A program made the translations under genes and the position numbers. From NCBI GenBank assembly GCA_021234155.1, contig JAJEKV010000003.1:13624386-13688385 (forward strand): a stretch of DNA of 64,000 nt, given 5' to 3'. The stretch comes from Isoetes taiwanensis. Taxonomy: Eukaryota > Streptophyta > Lycopodiopsida > Isoetales > Isoetaceae. Positions 1-12,114 of the stretch are shown piece by piece (position 1 is the stretch's first letter; each line of letters opens with the position of its first letter). Below the pieces are notes generated by a model. The model saw nothing but the letters and a program-made list of their open reading frames with translations. It had not been told where the DNA came from and ran no database searches.

Positions 1-1625
1 ACTTGCGAGAATGCTATATCTGAGACTATCACGAGGCTTGCTCCCGGTGCGTCTCACCTTTTGTCGGGGGCAGTTGTTAGTAGCATTGGGGTGCGCCGGG
101 GCTGCCCCCTATCCCCATTCTTCGGCTTGTACATTGACCCGGCTAGAAGAATGGCTAGAGCCCCTGAGGGGAGGCGCCGGTTGATGCACCACATAATCCG
201 ACAACTCATATATCTTTGATGATGTTGACACGCTTTCGCATATACCCGGAGGACATGCAACGCCACACGGATGCTTTGGACACTTTTCGCCAATTCACCG
301 ACATGAGAGTTAACTTGGCCAAGACAAGGGTGCTACTTGGTCCCCATCATCCCGGCACCCACGCCTTCCCTCATTCACTTACCAGGGCGGGTAGTGGAGG
401 TGGCTCGATCTTATAAGTATTTGGGCATTGAGTTTTCTACTACCACACACTTTGGGATGCATCCATCGTTATTCTGGTCCTTTGCGGTGGAAAGCCACAG
501 TATGCAATGCAAAACAACGATCACAAGGCGAGTTTGTATGCATGGGGTCACCGGGCACACTTGTTCGGGGGCCTTGGTTGAACCGGTCCTCCTCTATGGG
601 GCAGAAGTGTGGGGGCGGTGATATCCCTCACCACTTGGAATGATCTAGAGCGTGTCTGAAGGCCTTCTTGGCCGGGCACCGGGAGTGAAATCCACGGTCC
701 CATATCGGATCTTGCTCCAGGAGGCGAGCTTCCTTCCATTCTGAGAGGGTCTGCGTTGGAACGTCACATTATTTACTTCCGGAAGGTGGTGGCTATGGAT
801 GAAGCCCGGCTGCCCAACCTTGCTTTGGCAGTGGCGATGGGCCCGCAGCGACTCAAAGCTTCCTGGAAAGACAAGCAAGCCCAGTGGTTCTCGCTATGGA
901 ATGTGCAGGCACACAGATGTGGACCAGTGCATACACCGAAGGAACGCGCTGCCTTGAAGCGATACTTGGATGCTTGCTTCATGGCCAAGCTTTGGGATCT
1001 TGAGAGGCCTGTCACATGTCAAGGTGGCAAATTATCGGCGGCCGAGGTTAATCCCATGCTCACGAGGGGCCCACACCACTACACCGTGCACCCATCTACC
1101 CATGAAAAAGCGGGGGTGATTGCTTCCATTCGCATTCAAACGCAGTGCACACCACCTCCGCATTGAGGCGGGGGAGATGGATTCGGGGCCGCGTGAGGGC
1201 GAGAGTGTCATCAATCGCATCAGCGAGGCGCCATTGAGGATGAAAGTCACGCCCTCCGGGCTGTCCGCTCGAGCATATCCGGGGCTCGGTATGCTTTCGG
1301 TTAGTTGTGCCCCATCGGGCCTTGCATGAGCTCTTGAGCACGGCCTCTGTAGGCTTGTTGGGATCGTTACCTCCGGGAGGTAATGGATACACGGACTTCG
1401 GTTATGCCCCCCAATCCGGCATTAACCTCACCGGTGTACTTGTGATTATGTATATAACTGTGCAGTATGTCAGCATCCTTATTGCTACTAAGGTTTTTCC
1501 CCCGAAAACCCTTCGGGGCGGGGGTTTTTTAATCCTGGTAGTAATACGCCTGCTGCTCTCTCTTTGTACTTGGGTCCCATAGGCCAGTTGGTCTCCGTGG
1601 ACGATAAAATCATATTCTATTCTAT
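1..1625 (+). mobile_element. LINE (non-LTR retrotransposon), degenerate copy 1, cut by window edge
   Basis: Broken reading frames in all three plus frames spell the end of a LINE reverse transcriptase. Near 70-150 there is a GVRRGCPLSPFFGLYID stretch (RT motif GVxQGCPLSP). Near 310-335 NLAKTRVLL follows, near 405-440 YKYLGIEFS, and near 575-615 VEPVLLYGAEVWG, the conserved C-terminal block. The same blocks in the same order occur in the copy at about 9570-12232, so both belong to one family. The 3' end is marked by a hairpin at 1500-1518 and a conserved block (gggtcccata, then ggtctccgtgg and ataaaa) ending near 1612, followed by a TTCTA/TTA-type short repeat instead of a plain poly(A). No intact ORF remains, so it is a dead copy. 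Confidence 0.85.
1500..1518 (+). other. Conserved hairpin in LINE 3' tail (copy 1)
   Basis: CCCCGAA and TTCGGGG form a 7-bp stem around loop AACCC. The second family copy has the same loop with a covarying stem at 12098-12114. Such 3' stem-loops can be recognised by the element's own reverse transcriptase; that role is inferred. Confidence 0.6.
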
Positions 1626-1639
1626 TATTATTGAAAAAT

Positions 1640-3478
1640 GTGCAGAACATATTAGAGAGAACGATAAAGCAGTTATCAGCTCTACTTTCTCAGTTTTGGG
1701 CTCTGATTCACATAAAAGAATATTTCCTTTGAAGCTATTGCAGGCTAAACCTTATGTGGAGTTGGATGGCATCATAGATTGCTGATTTGATTTCTGCCAT
1801 GGATTTGGCAAGCTAGCTGGTGCTATTTGGAACAAAGAAGGAGGCTAGACAAGTCAAGGGTACCTAGATATTAGTGCAACGGCAAATGCAATAGAATTTG
1901 ATAGATGTTTTTGCTAGAACTTAGAGAAATTGAAACTTACAAGCATCTAGCAAGCATGCGGTTTTCAGTCTGCAATTTGAAGACCTTACCAGTATTATAA
2001 GCTTTACAATAATGATGATGTACTGTTACAGAATTTCTTATAGCGTGGACATAGTTGGAGCAGTTAGAAACATGCTTTGTGAAGAGAGATAATAGTCTTT
2101 ATACTGGATCCATAGATCCCTTGCTGCATAGTCACCGTATCTTGTTGTACATTTTTTTTTGTCTGTATTATTATATCTTAGTTTCTCAAACAAATATAAT
2201 GCTCTTAATAACAGCTCAATTGAGTTGTGGGATTGTCTGCTTCTTGAATAGTTGTTGCTTAACTAAGTTCTGGATTCAACTATCTTCGATTTTAAATATT
2301 GGCCATAATAAGAACTTTTTTTATCTTGATGTGTTTAGCAATATACGACACTTTCGAGATGGTTTGATTGGTTTTAGTGTGTAGCTATGTGGGATGTGCT
2401 ATTTCTTGCTGTGTTATAAGCTATTTTGGTGTTGTTTTTGGTGTTGTAAAAATAAAATGATGTGCTTTTTGTATATGTTGTGAGCTTTGATATTACTTTA
2501 CAATAAGATAACTCTATTCTTTGGTTCGTGTGTGATCTGGAAGCTACATGCTTCTCTATGCATCTGGTGCATCTGGGACATATATTTATAAAATGGAAGG
2601 AATCACGGCAAAAATAGAGCATTTTTGCGTAGATGATGTGCTCTTGCGTGTACTTTATCTAATATAATGACATTTTAATATTGTGGTTTGATTGGAATAC
2701 CATACGGACAACATTTCTTTGTAATGTTCATGCCCTTTGTATTGTCACAGAAATGATGTTGTAGTTGCAGAAATTATTGGTTTTTGGAGAATGAGAAATA
2801 AGCGAAAATAAAATAACTTGATGTGTCTTGGCTTCTGGAAATAAACGAAAATAAAAGAACTTGATGTGTGTTTGGTAAAATCATATAGCTAATTACTTCT
2901 TTGCCATTTTGTTATGATGAATGTGTTGTGTTCACATGTCTTGGGTAGTATTTAGATTCATGAGCTTCCTCACGTGCCCACAAATAATTTTTCATGTCTT
3001 ACAAGCACTATAATTACTTGGGTCTAGATCTTTCAGAAAACCAAAGTCCTATTACGTCATGCACTTTTAACGCATTTTCCATTCCATCTATGTTTGCCAT
3101 CACATTCTACCCTGCACATGCGTTTCACCTTATGTATTCTATCTACTATTCCATGTGCAATGATCAGTGCCCGGGCCCTATGCATTCTATCTACGATTCC
3201 ATGTGCTGAGATTAATGTCCGGCATCGCCGAGCACACGTTTCTAACAATATATTAAACTTATATATTACATGTTCTTCTTCAATGGTTTTAATGGTAAGC
3301 ATTTTATTTCCATCTAATACTTGAATAATTAGAAAAAATAGAAACCACCATATACATGGTCAATAGCATAAAAGGAATTAAGTTCTTTGCAAATAGCAAA
3401 TCGAAAGGACAAGTATCAAATTGAAAGGACCTATACAAAGTCTTCATGCACAAAGATGGGCTTAACATATCACTAATT
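1640..3478. other. AT-rich intergenic stretch, no gene recognised
   Basis: Only short unconserved ORFs are present (the longest is 2055-2384, 109 codons, without recognisable motifs). Two small imperfect tandem duplications are visible: about 2785-2870 (aaataa(g/a)cgaaaataaaa(t/g)aacttgatgtg) and about 3130-3205 (ttctatctac plus attccatgtg, twice). Nothing else supports a function. Confidence 0.6.
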
Positions 3479-5410
3479 TTACGTGTCTACTTCTTCTTCC
3501 TCATATGCCTTCTTTTTTTCTACCTCTTCTTCTGGTTCCTTTTGTTTTTCCTGTTAAAATTGAACAGATTCACCTCTTATACCTTTTGTATAAGATTGTA
3601 ATGTTTGTGAAAATATACCTTTCCGTCCTCTTCATTCTCTTCATTTTCTCCTAGCACATGAATTTGGAATCCATTTTCAAACACGATAACTCTGAATTTA
3701 ATGAAACATATATTTCCGTCAGAAAACAAAGAATACTTAAGAAATTTTTGAGATTAACATATCAATAGTTACCTTTCTGCTTCGTCAAAATAACTGATCC
3801 CGAGCCTTTCTGCCTCGTCAAAAGTATAGATCTCATGGGGAGGAACCAAGAGTTCCCACGCTCAGCCGGTTTAAAGTGTATTCTAGGCTTTGCATCATCA
3901 AGAGGGAATGCATCAGGAGGGAATAGATAAGGATTGTCCGTTGGAAATCTTTCTGCTTCTTCTTTGTCAGATTCCTTCTTCTTTTCTTCTGGTTCCTTCT
4001 CCTTTCATGACATATTTAACAAAATTTGGACTTATTCAAATCTAATAAATGTACTTCAAGAATGCCATGATAATATCATATGTATTTCTAGCTCTTATTA
4101 ATTTTAATAATTTGTTCTGTTTATCTTTAGATCGAAAATATGATACTTACTAAAGTTTAAAGTTGTCTTCTAAACTAATTCTCGATTTCATCGATTTAGA
4201 ATTAAATTTTCATCTAAGATAACTCTGTATAATTAAAATTCTATTCTTTTCAAAATATTTAAAGAAAGTTTTAGATTGACATTAATTAAATGATTACATT
4301 TATGTTTAATAAAAAATGAATAGTTTATTATTAATTAAATGTCACTATATTTTATTTCATCAATAATAAATTATTCAATAGTTATTATTAAACCAAAAAC
4401 TTTATATCATTTAATTAATTTCAACCTAAAACTTTTCTTAAAGTATTGTTTATAAGTGTAAAAGTTTGTAAATTGTGAAATTCTTATAATAATTTCAAGT
4501 CAATCGCTTACCAAACCATCAAATTTTATTTAATTATCATGATTGCTAAATTTTGAATCTATTAAATCACTAAAAATTGAAATTTTTATATTCTTGAAAT
4601 GTCCAATTCTAGATAGATTCAAATGAAAATAAGTTTGGAAATCAAGTTTATTCTTTGATAACCATTATAGTTTTAATTTAAAGATAAACTTATATAATCA
4701 AAACTTATAAAAATTATAACAATCAAGAAGAATCAAACAATACATATATTTTTATTATGGCGTTCTTGAAGTGTTATCTATTAAATCTGAATAAGTCCAA
4801 ATTTTGTTGAATATGTCATTTTCCCTGTATCGAATGAACAAATCCACTAAACAAATCCACTAAGCTTAGTTGTTATAAAGATATCATAATCTTTATAGAA
4901 ACATACCTTTTCATTTTCATCCGGTACTTTAGGACATCTAAATCTGAATGCATAAAGAAACATATTCCCGTCGGAAAACAGAGATCTAAGATTACTTAAC
5001 AAAATTTTCACTACTTAAGTTACTTACCTTTCTATTTCGTCAGGCATAGGATAGAACCCATAGTACTCAGAGTCACATACAGGAGGCCGCTCTGGGACAA
5101 ATCCGCGCCTCAAATTTTCAAGTCTGCGCCTCTCTTGATTTTCCTTTTAACTCTTGAAAATAAAGTCTTTCTGCTTCTTCTTCCTTGGGTGGGATCCATT
5201 TAGGGATCATCCAATCGAACACCTTCTGCTTCTTTACTACAATTTTCTCCTGGAACACCTTCTGCTTCTTTGCAATAATATTCTCCTCTGCATCAGAATC
5301 TTGCTTCTCCTTGCCTTTGTTTCCCTTATCTGAATCACATTTCTGATCTGGGAGGAATCAGAGTTCATTTGATCTCCTTTCTCGCCTTTTGAAGCATCTT
5401 CTCCGGCCAT
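3479..5410 (-). pseudogene. Decayed multi-exon gene, lysine/glutamate-rich product with internal duplication
   Basis: Reading the minus strand, five exon-like blocks are bounded by GT/AG signals: 5410-5028 (ATG at 5410), 4985-4907, 4001-3773, 3735-3619 and 3550-3479 (stop TAA). Exons 1-2-3 join in compatible phases. Exon 1 gives a charged N-terminus (MAGEDASKGEKGDQ), a KKQKVF repeat and PDEIER; exon 2 gives SLFSDGNMFLYAFRFR; exon 3 gives NPYLFPPDAFPLDDAKPR; the last gives EKQKEPEEEVEKKK. Exons 3-5 repeat the pattern of exons 1-3 (DEIER/SLFSDGN versus DEAER/YSLFSDGN), so the gene arose by internal exon duplication. About four single-base frame breaks, mostly at C or A homopolymers (near 5345, 5110 and 3820 and at the exon 4 junction), interrupt the frame, so it is called a pseudogene; assembly indels are the alternative. 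The family is not recognised. Confidence 0.55.
4007..4819. mobile_element. Foldback (long inverted repeat) element inside intron 2 of the minus-strand gene
   Basis: The ends are inverted copies: 4007-4066 (atgacatatttaacaaaatt onward) pairs with 4760-4819 (its imperfect reverse complement, ending ttgttgaatatgtcat). Internal blocks around 4260-4340 and 4370-4440 also pair, so almost the whole 813 bp can fold into one AT-rich hairpin. It is flanked on both sides by TTTC (4003-4006 and 4820-4823), which fits a 4-bp target duplication. No coding capacity. This is a MITE-like foldback element; the superfamily is not assigned. Confidence 0.7.
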
Positions 5411-5820
5411 CTTTTAACCCCCTCTAGAACCTCCGACCCAAAAATTGCCTCTACTTGAGCTTTCTGTCTTTGCCCACTTAAGTGCTCCCACGTGGCATGT
5501 CCCACATGGCAAAGCAAAGCATAGCGCGCCCAGCCCAACTATTGGAAATCAAGGGAGAATGGCCTTTGTGTCTAGTAATGCCAAGGCCATAAAGGAGTGA
5601 TTTTCCTGCACACACTTGGATGAATGCGATTTTTTGAGTTGGCCTCGGCTAGTAAGGGAGAAGGCGCTCGGTTAGGCGATAACTAGGGTTTACGAATTAC
5701 CCTCAGGTAAGGTCCAATCTGGTCATTGAATGTCATTCTCTAGCTTCATTCTCGAGACCGATCCTCCTTTCAATTCTCTTCACATTCCTTGCAACCCACA
5801 TTCCAGCAATCATCTCAGCT
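5411..5820. other. Upstream region of the minus-strand gene
   Basis: No gene recognised. If the minus-strand gene was transcribed, its promoter lay here. No clear TATA box was seen. Confidence 0.4.
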
Positions 5821-6306
5821 TTGCACATTCCCATTTTCCCAGATTTTCTTATCCCTTCGCTTCTGTCACTCAATCATTGGTTGACAGCCATACTCGAGGA
5901 GATCCCTTGCTTTATGGCTCGCCCTCTGAAATGCTCAACTCCAGAAGAACCCAAACTCTCTGTACTAGCTGAAGAGCTCGGAAAATATTTTATCCAGTTT
6001 GGGAGCTTCAACATGGCCGCCTTCACAGCTTGGCTACTGCAAAACCAAGGCATCCCAATATGAGATAATATAGCTCGAGAAGAAGACCCGGTCATCCCTA
6101 GGCCTGCAGCACCTATTTTTTCCAATGAGGAATGGATGAACATTCTCAGATAACATAAGGCTATCTTCTCTCCGGATGAAGATCATACCAAAGGTATAAA
6201 ATTGGACTTTCAATCAGTGCGAAATAAATATGATCATCTGGTAAAGAATGCTATTATTGGGTGGGTCGAGAAAGAAGGTAAACTTGAGGAAATAGCCAAA
6301 CACTAA
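5821..6306 (+). pseudogene. Unrecognised degenerate reading frame with two internal stops
   Basis: One frame runs about 160 codons and is interrupted only by TGA at 6061-6063 and a TAA near 6151-6153, ending in TAA at 6304-6306. The frame has protein-like composition: MARPLKCSTPEEPKLSVLAE from 5914, then FNMAAFTAWLLQNQGIPI, then a charged stretch ending in WVEKEGKLEEIAKH. An N-terminal retrotransposon gag or a dead host gene are both possible. No family is recognised. Confidence 0.4.
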
Positions 6307-7199
6307 GTTCTCGTAGTAGGAAATTGGCCTCCAGTGCGATCTGAGGGCTATTAGCTATGGTCTCTATAATGCGGGCCATGGTGGCACGTATGCTCTCAAT
6401 TTTTGTAGTGGGGTGCTCAGACCCAATCTTCTCCTTGCCACCGAGCCTATGGCCTAGCCATTAGGCACCTACGGCCAGATTAGGCACTACCTTGTGGCCA
6501 AATTAACCTATGGCGAGATTAATCTTGTGGCCAAATTAACCGATGGCCAGATTTAGGACTAGTAGGGACAGAAAGTCTGTTGCAACTTGCACTATACAAC
6601 AGCAATGAAGTGGAGATTGGCAAGTACAGAGGCCCCATAAATGGGTGAAGGGCATGCATCAATGTTTTTGCATGGCATATGCATGGGGGTTTGATATACC
6701 CCGACCCATGCATGGGGCATGCCCCATGGGGATCAAGCGGGATGATGGGTTGGATGGGGATGTAGCTGGCTGATCACCGCTTTCTGGCCGTATTAACCAC
6801 ATACCGCTTGATATGTACGTGCTTCCGTGAAGAATTGCCTATCTCTTATTTTGCCATCCAAGGAATTTTCTTTACCTATAAAGACTCCACGTTTGATTTC
6901 CATTCGCTTCTTTCTCTCTCCTTCAATCTGTAGCTCACTGTTTAAGTTGGTTTCATGGCATGTATCTTGTCTTGCCCTTCTTTTTACCATCGTATCTCAT
7001 GTGCCCTTTCACCTCTGCCCCCTTTCTTTCTTTTCCCTCCCTTTATCCTGTCATTCTGATCCTTCCTTATCCCATTCTTTGCACTGCACCTTGTTGAAAA
7101 TATTTGCATCCTTTAGCCCTTTTCAGAGATATCTTCTTGTATATTACCTTTTATGTTACATATGCTCATAGGATGAACCACACAAGGATTTGCTGCTTC
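6307..7199. repeat. Non-coding stretch with short degenerate repeats
   Basis: At 6445-6550 units resembling (t)ggcca(a/g)attaac/ttagg recur four to five times. At 6650-6735 catgcatgggg-type words and their complements recur (gcatggggcatgccccatgg). The remainder, 6790-7190, is pyrimidine-rich with a 114-codon ORF (6827-7171) of low complexity that is probably not coding. Confidence 0.4.
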
Positions 7200-7656
7200 T
7201 ATGTAGTCAAAAGGATCTAATTCCCTTGCTGAAATGGTGGAATTTATGGATCAACAAAATATTTGCTCCATGATTATATAGTTAGCTCTGTTCGTTCTCG
7301 TAATAACCAGTTATGCTCTGAGAATTTTTTTTAAGCCTACCATCTTCGTCAGACATTGATGTACAATTTGGAGGATGTTTGGCTCTCAAGATTGCAGCTA
7401 TGAAGAGTTTGAAAAGTAATTTCTAAAATGGGTGTATAAACAGATACTAGCATCTTTCGGTGGTGGAGCTACAAATGGACACAGTTACAGTTATTAGAGG
7501 GACCTCGAGCCGTACTTTCATTGGAAAAGAAGGTTGTAATCTTTAGACCTCAATCTTGGAGTAAGATGGTGATGTGATAATTCTGCCTATCAGGCCTATT
7601 GTGGAGCCTATGTATTTACTTATTATTATCAATAAAAATATAAATATCTTGCCTTC

Positions 7657-7682
<26 letters not shown>
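7200..7682 (+). mobile_element. 3' end of a poly(A)-tailed retroinsertion
   Basis: A run of about 27 A residues ends near 7685 and is preceded about 18 bp upstream by AATAAA (near 7630). This is the structure of a reverse-transcribed, polyadenylated RNA (LINE or processed copy) in plus orientation. Upstream sequence to about 7200 contains no convincing ORF. The 5' boundary and target duplication were not found, so the start is approximate. Confidence 0.5.
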
Positions 7683-7685
<3 letters not shown>

Positions 7686-7687
<2 letters not shown>

Positions 7688-9276
7688 TTTAAATCCATTT
7701 TACACAAACTCATTACTATTCCATGGACTTTTGCAAAGACCATGTTCAAGTACAATTTGCAGCCTTCAGTTACAGCAGGTGCACTATAACCAAAGCCTTA
7801 AATTGGTTACAAAATAACAATTTTAAAGAAAGTCATAAATTCAAGTTACATTCCAAATCATGCTTCCAATTCATATTAACATTGCAAAGACAGAAGTTAT
7901 GGGTCTTTATAGACCTCACTTAGATATTGGCCATCATTTCATAACCTGATGACTGTAATAGGTTTAAATCAAATCATGTTTATACTTGTAGTAAGAAATG
8001 AATCTTAAGCTCGAAATCTTGCTCGATATCCACAAATAATCAAGAGATAAGAAAACAAGCCAAGGAGTAGAAAACCCGGTTACCTGCAGTCAACCAGACA
8101 AATGTTAGCCTGAAAAGGGTAACAATGAAAGGACTAACAGGTAAGCAATGAATTTCCTAAGCTTTTCGCCCTTCACCTAGTTTGTTGATACAAAACAAAG
8201 AAGAAGGAAAAGAAAACATGCACAAAAAACTGTGCATAAATTGATGCCAGCATGCCTCCCAAAGTCTTGTGGCCACATGTACAAAGGCATACTTTGCAAA
8301 TGCCAGCACCATAATGCGAGAGATTTTTACAAGGCAACACAGGCCGAAAACTTCTAGTTTATACACAATAACCCCTAAGCTATCTAAAGCTGTGTCATAT
8401 TCAACTTGAGTCCACTATAATTAATGGTGGCATTCTATCTCTGCAATATCCATTGCGCAACTGTAATCTTGAAGAATCACCGTCTATTATACACATAGCA
8501 CACATCTGTCCCAGATTCCAGAAATCATGTTCAGATGTAATATATTTTGTTTATTATCATAACACTAAGTCTCCTGAAATAAAAATCAGTGGGAAGTTCC
8601 CTAGAGTTCTAGGGGTAATAGCTTGCACACCCTGCTGGTCACGGCCAATAGGTAAAATCCATCTCAGAATCCAAGTGTCAACACCTTAAATTATAAGTGA
8701 CCAATTATTATCTCTTTACTACCAAATGCAAGCAATTTACCAGCATTCTTTAGCTTAAAGGCACAAGCCAGAAGCATATTATCTCATTTAATTCAACCAG
8801 TAATAGAATCTTACCTCAACGCAAAAACAATTTCCTATTTAAATTGATAGTATAGAGCTTTGAAAATATCAACAAGTGAGAAGCACAAATCCCACTAGAA
8901 ATTTGACTAGAAGGCCTTAGGACTCGGTAAGATTTATGATTTATCATGTAATCCCTTCTCAAACTACAGATCAAGGTTGTTAGATCAAGGAGACTAGACA
9001 TATGTATGCTAGGGCAAAAGCTTCTATAAAATTCCAGCATCTGTCTACTGCCACACAGGAACTTAGGTAAACCACATTCAGCGATGTTAATAAATGCCTA
9101 GATCTCCATGATAGCTTTATGCATCTATTAGATTCAGTGTTGTGTTACAACAGATCTGCACCTAAACAATGATTTGACTACATGTAATTAAATAATATGT
9201 GCCAGTGCCTTTATCTTTATGCAATCATGAGAAAATACACCAAAATCATAAGAAGAGTAAACAAATAAATTTCAAC
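7686..9276. other. Non-coding, possibly intronic or UTR sequence of a minus-strand gene
   Basis: No long ORF. Splice-like signals on the minus strand (for example AG|GTAAGA near 8815 and CTGCAG|GTAACC near 8090) suggest introns of the gene whose exon relic lies at 9277-9502, but no conserved exon could be joined. Confidence 0.35.
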
Positions 9277-9502
9277 CTGATGAGCTCGAATTTGACTGCT
9301 AATGCCTTGTGCAGCTGCCATTGTAATCTTGCTAAGGGTGCTTTGTTGCACTTCCTCTTCATTTTCCTCAATAGTCACAGACCTACCCCAATGCTACTGA
9401 AGATGGGTTTGCAATTTGCTCACAATTATCTACTGAATTCACCACAGAACATCCAGCTGCTTTTGCATTCTCAGAACCAGATTTCGTCCCTGTGGTAACC
9501 AT
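9277..9502 (-). pseudogene. Exon relic of an unrecognised gene, one frameshift
   Basis: From an ATG at 9502 the minus strand reads MVTTGTKSGSENAKAAGCSV and on to PSSVALG. After a single extra base near 9383 it continues RSVTIEENEEEVQQSTLSK and ITMAAAQGISSQIRAHQ, ending at a good donor CAG|GTTGAA (9277/9276). The composition is coding-like. The LINE copy 2 that begins about 70 bp upstream of the ATG may have separated this exon from its promoter. Function unknown. Confidence 0.4.
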
Positions 9503-10889
9503 CAGTCCATGGAGATGAAAAACTTTGAGCTTATTTGTATCTCTGGCTTTTTCTTTCTCTTGTAGCTAATTTCGATCATCCTTCGGTTGAGACTTCGATT
9601 ATGAGCGGCGAGGGACTTCGCCGAGATGCTCATGGGCGCCCTCCCGATAATTACGCGACCTCCACACTAGAAGCGTGACCGGACCAGTGACTTCGCTATT
9701 ACGGGATGTGGGGCCGAGTGCTTTGGCGGGACCCCAGCGTCGCCCTTCGAGGGTCAGCAACATTCCAGCGTAACCGATGGTTTGATGCGGTGTAAAAAGC
9801 ATAGCGGCAGCTCCGTCACATTAGGGATCCGTGTACCGCTTGCGAGGCCACCACCGATCAGCGCCCCATCGAAGGACACAAAGGCGCGGTACCTTGCCAA
9901 GCATCGGGGGAGATATTGGCCTGCTGGACACTCATCCTCGAACCTTTTGGCCTTGAGTGCTTGAAGGCCAGCCCACCCTCGAGGGGACATCACACCCGGG
10001 CGGTGGGAGCGATGCTACGGCACTCTATGACCCGCCCGGGGGCAGCGTCGCCCATACCCCCAGGGATGGCCCCATTGGTTCGTGGGCGAGGATGTTGAGG
10101 AGGGGCACTGCAGCGGCTAGCTAATGGGAAGGCGGTGACCTCGATGGTATCTCTGGTAGAGTTACTCAAGTGGGCGAGGCGGCCCGCTTGTCTTGGGTCC
10201 TCACTACCTGTTCAGCGAGCATTGCGGGGAGGGTTTCCCCGACAATGGACCCTGGCGGGGTTGTTCCCATTCACAAAGGCGGGCGACCCACACTATCCGG
10301 CCAATTACCGGGCGATCATGGTCGATTCGGTATTTGCCAAACTGTTGGGCATTCTCGGCGGCAGATTGACCCGGCTGGGCAGAGGCGGCCGGATGTCGCG
10401 AGCCCTTACAGGCGGGCTTTTCGACCCCACGCCACTCAGCGATTGACCATATCTTTACTGCTGCGGACCGATTGAAGACGGTAGGAATCATCGGTTTGGA
10501 CTTGTATTCTTTGCTTTGTGGACTTCGCATAAAGGCTTTTGATCTGGTCCCCCTGGGAAAAGGCGTAGGCTGAAGCTGCGTCAGCCCCAGGGCTCCGTTG
10601 CTGTGCGAGAATGCCATATACAGTGTTGTATGAGAGTTGTTTTGGCGGGATCACGACCCGACAGACCAAGCATTCACCCCAGAAGTATCGGGGTCCCAGG
10701 TTGCCCCCCTCTCGCCAACACTTTTTGGCCTCTACATTGATCAGTTAGAGCCCCGGCTTCTGCGAGCATGGGGGATGGCATCTGACTTTTTGCACCAGGT
10801 CATCCGCCCGGCTCATCTATCGCGGGCGATGTTGGCCTGCTGCCCCACACCCTGCTATCGCGATCTCACCCGGATGCCCTAGACACATT

Positions 10890-11657
10890 TTGTCGGGGCT
10901 CTGGAGACATCTTGGCGTCAATCTGGCCAAGACCAGGGTGGTTCTCATATCCTCTTCACGTCACCCCATGCCTCCTGCACTCACATATCGGGGACAGCCT
11001 GTGGGCGTCACGCCCACCTACAAGTACCTAGGGGTGGAGTTCCCCTCCTCGCTCTGCTGGGAGGCGTCTATCCGCTTGCGGGTGACAGCAGGCTGGAAAG
11101 CGCTTTATGCAATGCAGAACAACAGTCACCAGGCAGAGCTATATGATTGGGGCCATCAGTCACATCTGTTCCGGGCACTGGTCGAGCCTGTCCTTCTGTA
11201 CGGGGTCGAGGTTTGGGGCCCGGTCGTCTCTTTGACGACCTGGAATGACTTGGAGCAGGTGCAGAAGGCATTTTTGGCTGCGGGCATTCATCCCCTATCG
11301 GTTCTCGCTGCGAGGAACCGGATTCTTGCCGCTTGGTGGGCAGCCCTTGATAGACACATCGTCTATTTTCAGAAAGTGGTTACTATGGGTGATGCTTTCG
11401 GCTCCGCTTTTGGCTTACACCGTGGCCATGAGTCCGCGCCCGGCTTAGGGGCCTGTTGGAGGGTAAGAGAGATCGACTGGTTCGCCCGGATGGAACGTCT
11501 GAGAACACAGTCGTCTGGTGCGCGGCGGCGATCGTGGCGACTGCTTGAGTACCTAGATGCTTGTTTCCTTGGCAAGCTCTGGGACCCCATTGCTCTAGAG
11601 CAGGTCAAAATGGCCCATTACAAGGAGCACATCAACCCCGTGTTAGCCGGGGCCTGA
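10890..11657 (+). pseudogene. LINE ORF2 C-terminal segment, longest surviving frame
   Basis: A 255-codon open stretch covering the region after the RT catalytic core: NLAKTRVVL, YKYLGVEF, YAMQNNSHQAELYDWGHQSH, FRALVEPVLLYGVEVWG, LEQVQKAFLAAG. It aligns with the broken fragments at 310-1010 of copy 1. The upstream catalytic part is in other frames, so no active enzyme is encoded. Confidence 0.75.
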
Positions 11658-12097
11658 CGCCTACCTGCGTTCCCACCGCCCCCCTGAAAAAGCAGCAGAC
11701 TCATTGCCTCCATTACGCACAGGTGCCCACCATCTTCGCGATCGAGGCGGCGGGTGGATTGGGAGCCCCTCGCCGGGGCAGGCTCTGTCGGTCTTTGTCA
11801 AGCGGGTGCCATTGAGGATGAGTCTCACACTTTCGAGTTGCCCGGCGTTCCGGTCGGTCCGGGCGGTCACGGCTCCCTTAGTGCGGCGGGACGTGCCCTT
11901 GCATTTGCTGATGAACACACCGCCCGATGCGTGCCACGGGGTCATACATCCGAGGTAATCGACTGCGAGTCACCTTTGCCCCGCCCGGTCATGTCCGTGA
12001 CTAGGCACTACGGGGGGTGGTTATATATTGGCATGTTTACGCATTTTATATGATTAGCCGCAGTTTGTCGGCGGGCTGATTATCGCCACGGTTTTCC

Positions 12098-12114
12098 CTC
12101 GAAAACCCTTCGAG
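12098..12114 (+). other. Conserved hairpin in LINE 3' tail (copy 2)
   Basis: CTCGAA and TTCGAG pair around loop AACCC. Relative to copy 1 (stem CCCCGAA/TTCGGGG), one C-G pair has become T-A on both sides while the loop is unchanged. Confidence 0.6.

Noticed and set aside
6827-7171. 114-codon plus ORF with many Ser, Leu, Phe and Cys
   Set aside because: Pyrimidine-rich low-complexity sequence that gives long open frames by composition. No motif and no start context.
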